A stretch of DNA of 64,000 nt from positions 1-64,000 of the forward strand of contig CALEZT010000157.1 of assembly GCA_937927975.1 (NCBI GenBank), read 5' to 3'. The notes under the pieces were generated by a model. The model did not search any database and was not told where the DNA came from. It saw only the letters and a program-made list of their open reading frames with translations. Positions 10,259-19,209 of the stretch are shown here, in pieces; the stretch's first letter is position 1, and each line of letters begins with the position of its first letter. The position numbers were made by a program, and so were the translations under genes. This DNA is from an uncultured Phycisphaerales bacterium (GTDB taxonomy: Bacteria; Planctomycetota; Phycisphaerae; Sedimentisphaerales; Anaerobacaceae).

Positions 10259-11281
10259 ATGCGTATTGCAGTGGATGCCATGGGAGGGGACCACGCCCCG
10301 GACGAAATCATCGCCGGCGTACTTGAGGCGTTGCCCCAGATCGACAAGGATGACGCGATTATCCTGGTGGGTCCGAAGGACCTGCTGGAACAGAAGCTGG
10401 CGGCCGCAACCTACGACAAGGAGCGGCTCAGCATCGTCGATGCGCCGGACGTGATCGGGATGGACGAGAAGCCGGTGGACAGTCTTCGCAAGAAGCCGCG
10501 AAGCTCGATCAGCGTGATGGCGAAGCTGGCCAAGACCGGCGACGCCCAGGCTGTGATTTCGGCCGGCAACACCGGCGCGTGCGTGGCGGCATTTCAGATG
10601 CGAATGCGCACCCTGCCCGGCGTGAACCGGCCTGGCATCGCGGTGGTCTTCCCGAGCCCCAGCGGCCCGGTCACAATCTGCGATGTCGGCGCCAATATCG
10701 CCTGCAAGCCCCTGAACCTGTATCAGTACGGGCTGATGGCAAGCATTTATTCCCGCAACTTCCTGGGGATTCAGAATCCCCGCATCGGGCTGATGAGCAT
10801 CGGGGAAGAAGATGCCAAGGGCAATGAAGTCGTGAAGAAGGCCGCGGATATGCTGCGCAGCGACCCGCGGTTGACTTTTATCGGAAACATCGAGGGGAGA
10901 GACATCTTCCGAGGCGTCTGCGATGTGGTGGTATGTGAGGGGTTCGTCGGCAACGTCGTGCTCAAGCTGACCGAAGGCGCGGTCGACAGTCTCTTCCGCG
11001 CGATCAAGCAGGAATTGATGCAGGAACAGCCGCAGTTGGCCTTGATGTTCAAGCCGGTCATCATGCGGGTGTACCAGAAGCACGACTATAATGAATACGG
11101 CGGCGCTCCCCTGCTGGGCATCGACGGCACGGCCCTGATCTGCCATGGCGCCAGCAAGGCCCGCACGATCCGCAACGCGGTTCGCACCGCCAGGACCTGC
11201 CACGCGCAGAAGATCAATGATCGAATCATGGAGAGTCTCGCGGAAGCTGGCGTAAGGACAACGGATGCAGAGCAAGACTGA
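10259..11281 (+). CDS. plsX: Phosphate acyltransferase PlsX
   Basis: A 340-residue enzyme making acyl-phosphate from acyl-ACP, the first committed step toward phosphatidic acid with PlsY. The N-terminal MRIAVDAMGGDHAP signature, SAGNTGA and the GSEGFVGN-like segment (CEGFVGNVVLKLTEG) are typical. It is peripheral on the cytoplasmic membrane. The gene overlaps fabH by 17 bp, so their translation is probably coupled. Confidence 0.97.
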   Translation: MRIAVDAMGGDHAPDEIIAGVLEALPQIDKDDAIILVGPKDLLEQKLAAATYDKERLSIVDAPDVIGMDEKPVDSLRKKPRSSISVMAKLAKTGDAQAVISAGNTGACVAAFQMRMRTLPGVNRPGIAVVFPSPSGPVTICDVGANIACKPLNLYQYGLMASIYSRNFLGIQNPRIGLMSIGEEDAKGNEVVKKAADMLRSDPRLTFIGNIEGRDIFRGVCDVVVCEGFVGNVVLKLTEGAVDSLFRAIKQELMQEQPQLALMFKPVIMRVYQKHDYNEYGGAPLLGIDGTALICHGASKARTIRNAVRTARTCHAQKINDRIMESLAEAGVRTTDAEQD

Positions 11282-12278
11282 GGAACGCCGCCCGGCGAAC
11301 CGTGCCGTCATTACCGGGTGCGGCTCCTTCGTTCCCGCCAAAATCCTGACCAACGACGACCTGTCGAAGGTGGTCGACACCTCGGACGACTGGATTGTCA
11401 CGCGGACCGGGATCAGGGTCCGTCACGTCACGTCGGACGAAGAAACGACGGCCCACCTGGCAACCGAGGCGGCCAAACGCGCCCTGGAGTACGCCCAGTA
11501 CAATGCCGAGGACGTCGAACTGATCGTCGTAGCCACCATCACGCCGGAGATGGTCTTCCCCTCCACCGCCTGCTTCGTCCAGCAGGCGATCGGGGCCAGG
11601 AAGGCCTGGGCGTTCGACGTGGCCGCCGCGTGCAGCGGATTCGTCTACTCCCTGCACATGGTGCAGCAGATGATGGAGAACGGCCGGCTCGACAGCGCCC
11701 TGGTGATCGGCGCCGAGACGCTCACGAAGATCACCAACTGGAAAGACCGGACCAGTTGCATCCTGTTCGGCGACGGCGCCGGAGCGGTCCTGCTCCAGCG
11801 GAAACAGGACGCCGGACGCGGAATCATCTACAGCACCCTCGGCGCCGACGGCAGCTACTGGGAATCTCTGAGCTGCCGGGCGCATGGGTCTCGGAATCCC
11901 GCCCGCAAGCCTCTGGAAGACCCCGACATGATCTTCATGCAGATCAAGGGCCGGGAGGTCTATCAGCAGGCGGTCCGACGCATCGTCGAGGCGGTCACCG
12001 ACTGCCTGACCCACTGCGACCTGACCCTGGACGACGTCGATATGTTCATCTCGCACCAGATGAACGCGCGGATCATCGAATCGGCCGCCAAACGCCTGAA
12101 CCTGCCCGACGAGAAGGTCTTCGTCAACATCCACAACTACGGCAACACATCGGCCGCGTCCGTGCCCATCGCGTTCGACGAATGCATGAGGCAAGGGAAA
12201 GTCAAGAAAGGCGACATCGTCCTGTTCGTTGCGTTCGGCGCCGGGGTCACCTGGGGCGCCAATGTGATTGAACTCTGA
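11265..12278 (+). CDS. fabH: Beta-ketoacyl-ACP synthase III FabH
   Basis: A 337-residue condensing enzyme that starts fatty-acid synthesis by joining an acyl-CoA primer to malonyl-ACP. The catalytic triad is visible: Cys123 in AAACSGF, His264 in ISHQMNA and Asn294 in NYGNTSAAS. TRTGIRVRH near residue 46 matches the FabH CoA-binding start. The length is about 15-20 residues above E. coli FabH because of a short N-terminal extension. It overlaps plsX and precedes fabD. Confidence 0.96.
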   Translation: MQSKTEERRPANRAVITGCGSFVPAKILTNDDLSKVVDTSDDWIVTRTGIRVRHVTSDEETTAHLATEAAKRALEYAQYNAEDVELIVVATITPEMVFPSTACFVQQAIGARKAWAFDVAAACSGFVYSLHMVQQMMENGRLDSALVIGAETLTKITNWKDRTSCILFGDGAGAVLLQRKQDAGRGIIYSTLGADGSYWESLSCRAHGSRNPARKPLEDPDMIFMQIKGREVYQQAVRRIVEAVTDCLTHCDLTLDDVDMFISHQMNARIIESAAKRLNLPDEKVFVNIHNYGNTSAASVPIAFDECMRQGKVKKGDIVLFVAFGAGVTWGANVIEL

Positions 12279-12352
12279 CGCGTCGTCGCACACAAAAGGG
12301 ATTGTCGCCTGCCCCCAACGGGTGGGGACGGAAACAAGCAAGGATAGAAACG

Positions 12353-13288
12353 ATGAAGACCGCCTTTATATTCCCTGGACAAGGCGCCCAGACCGTGGGC
12401 ATGGGGGCCGATATCGCCCAGGCTTACCCTGTCGCGGCATCCCTGTTCGATAAGGCCAACGAGATCCTGGGTTTCGACCTCAAGACGGTTTGTTTCGAGG
12501 GTCCGGCCGAGAAGCTCAACAGCACAACGATGTCGCAGCCGGCGATCTTTGTGACGTCGGCCGCCCTGCTGGAGATCCTCCGGACGAGCCCGGCGACCGC
12601 GAGCGTCAAGCCGGACGTCACGGCGGGCCTGAGCATGGGCGAATACACCGCCTTGTATGCCGCCGGGGCCGTCAGTTTCGAGGATGGCCTGCGGCTGGTT
12701 CGCAAGCGAGGCGAGGCCATGCAGGCTGCCGCGGACGCGACCCAGGGCACGATGGTGAGCGTCATCGGCCTGGATGAAGACAAGGTTCGACAGCTCTGCG
12801 ACGAGGCCCGCCAGGGCGAGTTGATCGAGCCGGTCAACTTCAACTGCCCCGGCCAGATCGTCGTCAGCGGCAGTCTCGGCGCCTGCGCCAGAGCGTTGGA
12901 GCTGGCCCCCAAACACGGAGCAGCCAAGGCTGTCCAGCTCGAGGTGGCCGGCGGGTTCCACACGAGCCTGATGGCCGGCGCCGCCGAGGCGTTGCGCCAG
13001 GCGCTGCTCCAGACGCGGATCTCGCAGCCCGCAGCGACGCCCACGATCGCGAACATCAACGCCGAGTACTACCGGACGGCCGACGAGGTCGTCTCGGGCC
13101 TGACAAAACAACTCACCGGCGCGATCCTCTGGCACAAGTGCATGGAGCGACTGCTGGCCGAGGGAGTCGAGCAGTTCTATGAGATCGGGCCAGGTCGGGT
13201 CCTCACCGGCCTGATGAAGCGAATCAACAGAAAGACGAAAGTGACCAACATCAGCGACCTGGCATCCGTAAAGGCCCTGGTCGGCTGA
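12353..13288 (+). CDS. fabD: Malonyl CoA-ACP transacylase FabD
   Basis: A 311-residue enzyme transferring malonyl from CoA to ACP. FIFPGQGAQTVGMG near the N-terminus and the nucleophile motif AGLSMGEYTA with Ser94 are present. His203 in GGFHTSLM completes the dyad. The motif is GLSMGE rather than the enterobacterial GHSLGE; the Leu variant is also known from plant-type enzymes, as I recall. I chose the ATG at 12353, which aligns with other FabD starts; a GTG or ATG 51 nt upstream is possible but adds an unconserved tail. Confidence 0.95.
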   Translation: MKTAFIFPGQGAQTVGMGADIAQAYPVAASLFDKANEILGFDLKTVCFEGPAEKLNSTTMSQPAIFVTSAALLEILRTSPATASVKPDVTAGLSMGEYTALYAAGAVSFEDGLRLVRKRGEAMQAAADATQGTMVSVIGLDEDKVRQLCDEARQGELIEPVNFNCPGQIVVSGSLGACARALELAPKHGAAKAVQLEVAGGFHTSLMAGAAEALRQALLQTRISQPAATPTIANINAEYYRTADEVVSGLTKQLTGAILWHKCMERLLAEGVEQFYEIGPGRVLTGLMKRINRKTKVTNISDLASVKALVG

Positions 13289-13373
13289 TTTTCCGGCGTC
13301 GCCAGCCGCCCTGCCCCGGCAGGATGCTGAAAGATCGTAAGATATTGTAATATCAGGAGTTGGAGATCAGAGG

Positions 13374-14111
13374 ATGACGGACAAACGATTGGCAGTCGTG
13401 ACGGGCGGAGCCCGCGGCATCGGCCGCGCGATTGTGTTCGAACTGCTCAAGCAGGGTCGCACTGTCGCGGCGCTCGATATCAAGCAGGAGCAGCTTCAGG
13501 AGCTGGAGCAGGCGGGCAAACAGGCCGGCTACGAGATCCTCACGCGGTGCGTCGACATCACCAAGAGCGACCAACTGACCGAGGTCCTGGAGTCGCTGGC
13601 CTCCGAGCACGGCGGCATCGGCATCCTGGTCAACAACGCCGGGATCACGCGCGACAAGCTGATGATCCAGATGGACGACGAGGATTACGACCGGGTGATG
13701 AATGTGAACCTGCGTGCGGCGTTCACCGCGACCCGCGTGGCCGCCCGGTCCATGATCCGCAACAAGTTCGGGCGGATCGTCAACATCAGCTCCGTAGCGG
13801 GCGTGATGGGCCAGGCGGGCTCGGCCAACTACGCCGCCAGCAAGGCCGGCCTGATCGGCATGACCAAGTCGATCGCCCGCGAAATCGGCAAGAAGAACGT
13901 GACCGCCAACTGCATCGCGCCGGGCTTCATCCAGACGGATATGACCGCGGTGCTGTCGGACCTGGTCAAGAACGCCGCGTTGGAGGTCATTCCGGTCAAG
14001 CGGTTCGGGACCGTCGAGGATGTCGCTCGTGCGGTGGCCTTCTTCGCCAGTGACGAGGCCGGCTACATTACCGGACAGGTCCTGTGCGTCGACGGCGGCA
14101 TGGCCATGTAG
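13374..14111 (+). CDS. fabG: 3-oxoacyl-ACP reductase FabG
   Basis: A 245-residue NADPH-dependent short-chain dehydrogenase reducing beta-ketoacyl-ACP. The TGGARGIGRAI nucleotide-binding loop (10-20), NNAG (87-90), the Ser139/140 region and Tyr153-xxx-Lys157 (YAASK) are all in place. The C-terminal YITGQVLCVDGGMAM is typical. It has an AGAGG ribosome-binding site and lies 85 bp after fabD. Confidence 0.96.
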   Translation: MTDKRLAVVTGGARGIGRAIVFELLKQGRTVAALDIKQEQLQELEQAGKQAGYEILTRCVDITKSDQLTEVLESLASEHGGIGILVNNAGITRDKLMIQMDDEDYDRVMNVNLRAAFTATRVAARSMIRNKFGRIVNISSVAGVMGQAGSANYAASKAGLIGMTKSIAREIGKKNVTANCIAPGFIQTDMTAVLSDLVKNAALEVIPVKRFGTVEDVARAVAFFASDEAGYITGQVLCVDGGMAM

Positions 14112-14255
14112 AAAAACGAAAAAAATGTTTGTGTGTGCCCCCTCCAGTCGGTAAGATACCGGCCGAAATCCGGAGGGTGGTGGTACACGTGTAGTTCCAG
14201 AGAATCGCAACGAAGGCCCAGTGAGTATTCTGATCCAGTTAAGGAGGATACAGCA

Positions 14256-14534
14256 GTGAGTATCGAAGAGGTGGATGTCCAACAGATTGAGAACAAGGTG
14301 ATCGAAATCATCAGCGAACAGATGGGCGTAGACAAATCCGAGATCACGCGCGAAACCTCCTTCATCAACGACCTGAATGCCGACTCTCTGGACACCGTGG
14401 AGCTCGTGATGGAGTTTGAGGACGAGTTCGACATGAGCATTCCCGACGAGGAGGCCGAGAAGATCCAGACCGTCGGAGCGGCCGTCGAGTATATCGTGAA
14501 CATCGCCCAGTCTAAGAAGAAGGAAGGCGCATAG
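14256..14534 (+). CDS. acpP: Acyl carrier protein
   Basis: A 92-residue acidic carrier protein. The phosphopantetheine attachment Ser44 is in [19 protein letters not shown]. The best start is the GTG at 14256, preceded by AAGGAGG with 8 nt spacing; the upstream open frame has no such site. The C-terminal SKKKEGA tail is slightly longer than usual. The 144-bp gap from fabG contains a hairpin (CCCTCC near 14143 with GGAGGG near 14172), possibly a processing or regulatory site that raises ACP expression. Confidence 0.96.
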   Translation: MSIEEVDVQQIENKVIEIISEQMGVDKSEITRETSFINDLNADSLDTVELVMEFEDEFDMSIPDEEAEKIQTVGAAVEYIVNIAQSKKKEGA

Positions 14535-14539
14535 AGTCA

Positions 14540-15784
14540 ATGGATAGACGCCGAGTGGTTATAACGGGCTTGGGGTGCATTACCGCCCTGTCCGAGTCCG
14601 TCGATGAGCTGTTTGACGCGCTGTGCGAAGGCCGCAGTGGAGTTTCCACGTTCGAGTTGTTCGACACCAGCGCGTATCCCGTGCATTTCGGGGGCGAAAT
14701 CAAGAACTTCGAGGTAACCAAGTACATTGACAAACGCGAAGCCAAACGGATGGACCGCTTCAGCGAGTTCGCCGTGGCGGCGTCCATTCAGGCCGTCAAA
14801 GACAGCGGCCTCGATTTCGCCAAAGAGGATCCCTACCGCGTCGGCGCGATCGTCGGCACCGGGATCGGCGGCATCAAGGAAATCGAGGAACAACACGTCC
14901 GCCTGCTGGAAAAGGGGCCGGGCAAGGTGTCGCCCTTCTGTGTGCCCCGTCTGATGTCCAATGCCGCCAGCGGCAACATCGCGATCCAGTTCGGGCTCCG
15001 CGGACCCACGTTCGCGGTTTCCAGCGCCTGCGCCTCCGGCAACCACACCATCGGAGAGGCGTTCTGGAACGTCGCCAGCGGGCGCAGCGACATCATCATC
15101 ACCGGCGGATCCGAAGCCGCCTGCACACCCATCGGGCTGGGTTCCTTCTGCGCCGCCCGCTCGCTGAGCACGCGCAACGACAATCCCCAGGCCGCGTCGA
15201 GGCCTTTCGACCGCGACCGGGACGGGTTCGTCCTGGCCGAGGGCGCGGGCATGCTCATCCTGGAGGAACTGGAACACGCCCGAAAGCGAGGCGCCAGGAT
15301 CTATGGCGAGCTGCTGGGCTACGCAGCCACCGACGACGGCTACCACATCACCGCCCCCCTGCCCGACGGCGCCGGCGCGGCGATGGCCATGAGGCTGGCG
15401 TTGGCCGATGCCAAGATCAACGTGGACGGCGTCGACTACATCAATGCCCACGGGACCAGCACGGAGCTCAACGACATCGCCGAGAGCACCGCAATCAAGG
15501 CCGTCTTCGGGGAGCAGGCCTACAAAATTCCGGTCAGCTCCACCAAGAGCTGCCTGGGTCACATGCTGGGCGCCACGGCCGCGGTGGAACTGATCGCCGC
15601 GATCAAGGCGATCAACCACTCGCTCATCCCCCCGACGATCAATCTGGAGAACCCGGACGAGCGTTGCGACCTGAAGATGGATTACGTTCCTCTGAAGGCT
15701 CGCGAGGCCAGGATCAACGTGGCTCTGAGCAACTCCTTCGGTTTCGGCGGGCACAACGCCTGCGTCATCGTCGGGCGGGTCTGA
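14540..15784 (+). CDS. fabF: 3-oxoacyl-ACP synthase II FabF
   Basis: A 414-residue elongating condensing enzyme. The Cys-His-His triad is Cys164 (SSACASG), His304 (NAHGTSTELND) and His341 (CLGHMLGA). MDRRRVVITGLGCITA is the standard N-terminus. It follows acpP by 5 bp and is the last gene of the operon; a terminator follows. Confidence 0.97.
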   Translation: MDRRRVVITGLGCITALSESVDELFDALCEGRSGVSTFELFDTSAYPVHFGGEIKNFEVTKYIDKREAKRMDRFSEFAVAASIQAVKDSGLDFAKEDPYRVGAIVGTGIGGIKEIEEQHVRLLEKGPGKVSPFCVPRLMSNAASGNIAIQFGLRGPTFAVSSACASGNHTIGEAFWNVASGRSDIIITGGSEAACTPIGLGSFCAARSLSTRNDNPQAASRPFDRDRDGFVLAEGAGMLILEELEHARKRGARIYGELLGYAATDDGYHITAPLPDGAGAAMAMRLALADAKINVDGVDYINAHGTSTELNDIAESTAIKAVFGEQAYKIPVSSTKSCLGHMLGATAAVELIAAIKAINHSLIPPTINLENPDERCDLKMDYVPLKAREARINVALSNSFGFGGHNACVIVGRV

Positions 15785-15808
15785 TCCCGCACTTTGGACC
15801 AATGATTC

Positions 15809-15846
15809 GACCTGGCGTCGGCCAACGGCGTCAGGTCGCTTTCTTT
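15809..15846 (+). terminator. Intrinsic terminator after fabF
   Basis: GACCTGGCG (15809-15817) and CGTCAGGTC (15829-15837) form an imperfect stem followed by GCTTTCTTTT. It ends the fatty-acid operon; the exchanger gene begins 19 bp later. Confidence 0.7.
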
Positions 15847-15864
15847 TGACAGGCGGAGTGAAGC

Positions 15865-16833
15865 ATGGTTTGGGCGACGCTGTTTCTGATCGGCGGGCTT
15901 GTGCTGCTCTGGAGAGGCGCGGACTTTCTGGTCGGCGGTGCGGTCGGGCTGGCCGAGAGGCTGGGCGTCAGCCATCTCGTCGCAGGGTTGACCATCGTGG
16001 CCATGGGGACTTCCGCCCCCGAAGTGGCGGCCGCGGTCACAGCCGCGGTCGGCGACAAGGGCGACATCGCGATCGGCAACGTCTACGGCTCCAACATCGC
16101 CAACCTCGCCATGATCGGGGGCATCATATCGCTGATCCGCCCCCTTGAGGTCCAGGCCGCGACGCTCCGACGGGAGATCCCGGCCATGCTGGCGGTCACC
16201 GTCCTGCTGTGGCCCGTCCTTGCCGATCTGGTCTTTTCGAGGGTGGACGCGGCCATCCTCCTGCTGGTCTTCGCGGGTTTGGTCGTCTGCGCCGTACGCA
16301 CCGCTCGCACAACGAGAACAGCGGTATTGACTGAGACGGTCGCCGACACCGCGGTCCAACCGCCCCAGACCGTCGGGCGCGACATTCTGGCCATCGTGCT
16401 CGGCCTGGCGGCCCTGGCGATCGGCGCCAAGGGCGCCGTCAGCGGAGCGGTGACTCTCGGAACGCGGGTCGGCTTGAGCGACGCCGTAATCGGATCGACC
16501 ATCATCGCCGTGGGCACCTCTTTGCCCGAGTTGGTCACCTGCGTCGTCGCGTCGGTCAAGGGACGCCACGACATCTCGGTCGGCAACCTCGTCGGGTCAA
16601 ACATCTTCAACGTTCTGTTCGTGACGGGAATCGCCGGACTCGTTCACCCCTTCGGTGTGACCTCGCGGTTTGCCGGCGGGGCGGACTTCTGGATCATGGC
16701 GGGGATCAGCGGGCTGTTTGTGGCTGCCGCGATCCTCGGAAAGCGTGCGATCCGCCGATCCGGCGGAGGCCTATTGCTTGCCCTGTACGTCGCCTATCTG
16801 GTGTACTTGCTCCGATCCGCCGGTCCGGCGTGA
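15865..16833 (+). CDS. CaCA-family sodium/calcium-type antiporter
   Basis: A 322-residue inner-membrane protein with about ten hydrophobic helices and the two alpha repeats that define the family. The first has VAMGTSAPEV (Glu53) and GNVYGSNIANL; the second has IAVGTSLPELVTC (Glu222) and GNLVGSNIFNVL. These bind and translocate Ca2+ against Na+ or H+ (YrbG/MaX1-like). GGCGGAG lies upstream of ATG 15865. The ion cannot be decided from sequence alone. Confidence 0.92.
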   Translation: MVWATLFLIGGLVLLWRGADFLVGGAVGLAERLGVSHLVAGLTIVAMGTSAPEVAAAVTAAVGDKGDIAIGNVYGSNIANLAMIGGIISLIRPLEVQAATLRREIPAMLAVTVLLWPVLADLVFSRVDAAILLLVFAGLVVCAVRTARTTRTAVLTETVADTAVQPPQTVGRDILAIVLGLAALAIGAKGAVSGAVTLGTRVGLSDAVIGSTIIAVGTSLPELVTCVVASVKGRHDISVGNLVGSNIFNVLFVTGIAGLVHPFGVTSRFAGGADFWIMAGISGLFVAAAILGKRAIRRSGGGLLLALYVAYLVYLLRSAGPA

Positions 16834-16838
16834 GCCTC

Positions 16839-18434
16839 TCAGGGACTCAGCATCATGGCCTCTGCGAAGAAGTCAGAGAACCCCCTCTCGTGCGCGATCT
16901 CCACGTACTGGATCTTCCTGGCCAGACGGGCGGCTCGCTCACGACACTCCTCGCTGATCAGCGACATCTGGGCCCCCGTGGCTGCGGCGTTGCCTACCGA
17001 CTGGATTCGATCCAGCGGCACGTTGGGCAACAGGCCGATCCGCACCGCGCTGGCAGGCCGGATGTAGTTGCCGAAGGCCCCTGCCAGAAGGACTCGGTCG
17101 ATGTCCGAATCGGCGAGGCCCAGCTTGCCCATCAGGATGCGGATACCCGCCAGAATGGCCGCTTTGGCGAGTTGAACCTCGCGGATATCCCGCTGCGTGA
17201 GGATCACGCCGGGATGACCCGTCCGATCGTCTCCGGAAAGGCGGAACGCAGGCTGTCCATCGCTCTGGCACAGCCGAGAGGCGATCGGGGGCGCAAGGGT
17301 CTGCCGAAGGGAGTCGCCGTCCCCGAATCGCCCGGTCGCGTCGACCACGCCCAGGTCCAGCAGCACCGCCACCGCGTCGATCAATCCGCTGCCGCAGATC
17401 GACCGCGGCGGGGAATCGCCGATGACGTCCAAGTCCACGTCTCCGTTGACGACGACAGCCTCGATCGCGCCGTCGGCAGCCCTGCTGCCGTGCTTGATCC
17501 GGGCCCCCTCCAGGGCCGGTCCAGCGGCGCAGCTCGCTGCATAGAGGGTCTCCCGATCCCCCAGGACGATCTCGCCGTTGGTGCCGATGTCCACGACCAG
17601 GGTCCGATCCTGGATGAAGTCCATGTCCACCGCCAGGGCCACCGCAGTGGTGTCGGCGCCCACGAAGCCCGCGATGTTCGCGATGCAGTGGACGTTGCCT
17701 TGAGGGTTCATATCCAGGCCCGGCTCGACGGGAGATATGTCGCGGGCGTCCACGCAATGGGCCCGATACGGAGCCTGTCCCAGTTGCTCGACGGGGTATC
17801 CCAGGAAGATGTGGTTCATCGTGGTGTTGCCCACGATACAGGCCTCGTAGATACTCGAAGCGGCGATTGCGGCCTGGCGGCAGAGCCCGTGGATGAGCTC
17901 GTTGACGCAGTCGAGGATGACCCTGTGGATCTCCGCCAGTCGTTCGGGCGACCGAGCGAAGTGGATGCGGCTGATCACGTCGTCGCCGAAGCGGGTCTGC
18001 GGGTTCAGGACCGCCTGCGTGGCGAGGCATCGACCGTCGGTCATGTCGAGGAGCTTGGCCACGACCGTCGTGGTGCCGATATCGACAGCGACGCCCAGGA
18101 TGCCTGCGGGCCCAGCGACCCCTGCGTACCGCCGATGAATGGTGGGCCGAACCTGCCGACCGAGGGCCAGGCCGTGGTCGAGGATCTTGTACGCATAGAA
18201 ACGCGACTGCGGCGATACCATCACCGTCAAGTCGTTCTCTACGTGGTGCTGGCAAGCGAGAATCGGCGTCCCCTCGGGGAACAGATAGAGGGTACACTTT
18301 CCACAGGTCCCCTTGCCGCCGCAGGGGGTCGTCAGAATGATGCCCGCTTGCCGGGCGGCCTCAAGAAGGGTAGCGCCTGAATGGATCGAGATTTCCTTGT
18401 CATCCGGCTTGAAGACTACGCGGAAATGCTTCAT
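16839..18434 (-). CDS. RACo-like ferredoxin/ASKHA protein (DUF4445 family)
   Basis: A 531-residue protein with an N-terminal [2Fe-2S] plant-type ferredoxin domain (Cys38, Cys44, Cys47, Cys61; motif PCGGKGTCGKC). The C-terminal actin-like ATPase region contains GVAVDIGTTTVVAKLLD, VVDIGTNGEIVLG and LLAGAFGNYIRPAS. Related RACo/RamA proteins use ATP to reductively reactivate Co(II) corrinoid methyltransferases. No corrinoid protein or methyltransferase is encoded nearby, so the partner is unknown. The length is shorter than acetogen RACo (about 630), lacking part of the linker. It is convergent with the exchanger gene, with 5 bp between stops. Confidence 0.87.
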   Translation of the reverse strand: MKHFRVVFKPDDKEISIHSGATLLEAARQAGIILTTPCGGKGTCGKCTLYLFPEGTPILACQHHVENDLTVMVSPQSRFYAYKILDHGLALGRQVRPTIHRRYAGVAGPAGILGVAVDIGTTTVVAKLLDMTDGRCLATQAVLNPQTRFGDDVISRIHFARSPERLAEIHRVILDCVNELIHGLCRQAAIAASSIYEACIVGNTTMNHIFLGYPVEQLGQAPYRAHCVDARDISPVEPGLDMNPQGNVHCIANIAGFVGADTTAVALAVDMDFIQDRTLVVDIGTNGEIVLGDRETLYAASCAAGPALEGARIKHGSRAADGAIEAVVVNGDVDLDVIGDSPPRSICGSGLIDAVAVLLDLGVVDATGRFGDGDSLRQTLAPPIASRLCQSDGQPAFRLSGDDRTGHPGVILTQRDIREVQLAKAAILAGIRILMGKLGLADSDIDRVLLAGAFGNYIRPASAVRIGLLPNVPLDRIQSVGNAAATGAQMSLISEECRERAARLARKIQYVEIAHERGFSDFFAEAMMLSP

Positions 18435-18505
18435 CTACGTCATGCGCTGGAGGCCGCCCTCCGAGGTCGAAATCCTTCGCAGGACCAGCCTGCGAAGGAA
18501 CGCTG

Positions 18506-18586
18506 TCAACTGATCTTATGCCTGATCTTCCAGCGTGTCCGTCGTTTCTTGCTGCCAATCTTCCTTCTGCGTCTTGGTTTGGCCAT
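18506..18586 (-). CDS. 26-residue very basic protein, COX24/AURKAIP1-like (bS22-type) candidate
   Basis: A short minus-strand ORF with ATG at 18586 and GGAG 7 nt upstream. The product begins MAKPRRRRKIGSKKRR and continues TRWKIRHKIS; more than half of its residues are Lys or Arg. The KIGxxKRRxRxxxRHK pattern resembles the bacterial COX24/AURKAIP1 domain proteins (about 30 residues, such as mycobacterial bS22), which bind the small ribosomal subunit. Family membership is inferred from pattern alone. It is divergent from the gene at 18685 and could be read into the RACo-like gene downstream. Confidence 0.55.
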   Translation of the reverse strand: MAKPRRRRKIGSKKRRTRWKIRHKIS

Positions 18587-18613
18587 GTACTTCTCCAAGG
18601 TTAGGTTATTTCA

Positions 18614-18643
18614 TTGCTACGGGTACGTCCTGACTCGTATAAT
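18614..18643 (+). promoter_or_regulatory. Sigma70-type promoter
   Basis: TTGCTA (18614-18619) and a perfect TATAAT (18638-18643) are separated by 18 bp. It would start about 35 nt before the gene at 18685. Confidence 0.65.
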
Positions 18644-18684
18644 GCAGTTTAGCACAGGCGGAATGTGCGTGTAAAGGACAAAAT

Positions 18685-18987
18685 ATGATCCAGTGCGATC
18701 AATGCGAGCTTTGTGAGAAGGGGCCGGACGGACGCAAGGTGTTCCGGTGCGACCCGTTCTCCAACGTCAAGGAAGCCGAGTGCCTCGCCAAATGGCAGCT
18801 CATCCGACTCGACATGCTGCTGGGCAGCTACCAGAACATGCTCAGGTGGTACAGCAAGCTGGGGCCCCTCCAGGACAAGATTTTCAAGTATGTCCAACGA
18901 GAGATCAGCGACATGGAGGAATCCGAAGGCTGGAAGTTCGACGAGGAAGAGGAACAGGAGGGCCGGGACGAGACCTGGCCCGTCTGA
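18685..18987 (+). CDS. Small acidic protein with N-terminal cysteine cluster, unknown function
   Basis: A 100-residue protein starting MIQCDQCELCEKGPDGRK with a further Cys in VFRCDPF and AECLAKW. This spacing could form a metal-binding knuckle. The middle is helical with several Trp and Tyr residues (MLLGSYQNMLRWYSKLGPLQDKIF) and the C-terminus is strongly acidic (FDEEEEQEG). I do not recognise a family. AAAGGAC precedes the ATG and a good promoter lies upstream. Confidence 0.75.
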   Translation: MIQCDQCELCEKGPDGRKVFRCDPFSNVKEAECLAKWQLIRLDMLLGSYQNMLRWYSKLGPLQDKIFKYVQREISDMEESEGWKFDEEEEQEGRDETWPV

Positions 18988-19209
18988 CGCCTGGTTTCAG
19001 GCATGAGAACTCCCCGGCGGCATCCCAACGGACAGTGGACGGCTTCCCGAGCCGTACGCACGCGATCCAATCCCGAGAAGTCTCGTCGGACAGCCTGTGG
19101 GAGCGGGGGCCAAGGCCTGACGGCCGGCCGCACTTCCGCGACCGCGTATTTTGACAAACCCTGCAATAAGCCCTTTCGGACGAACGTCTTTTCATCGTGA
19201 ACGCAGCAG

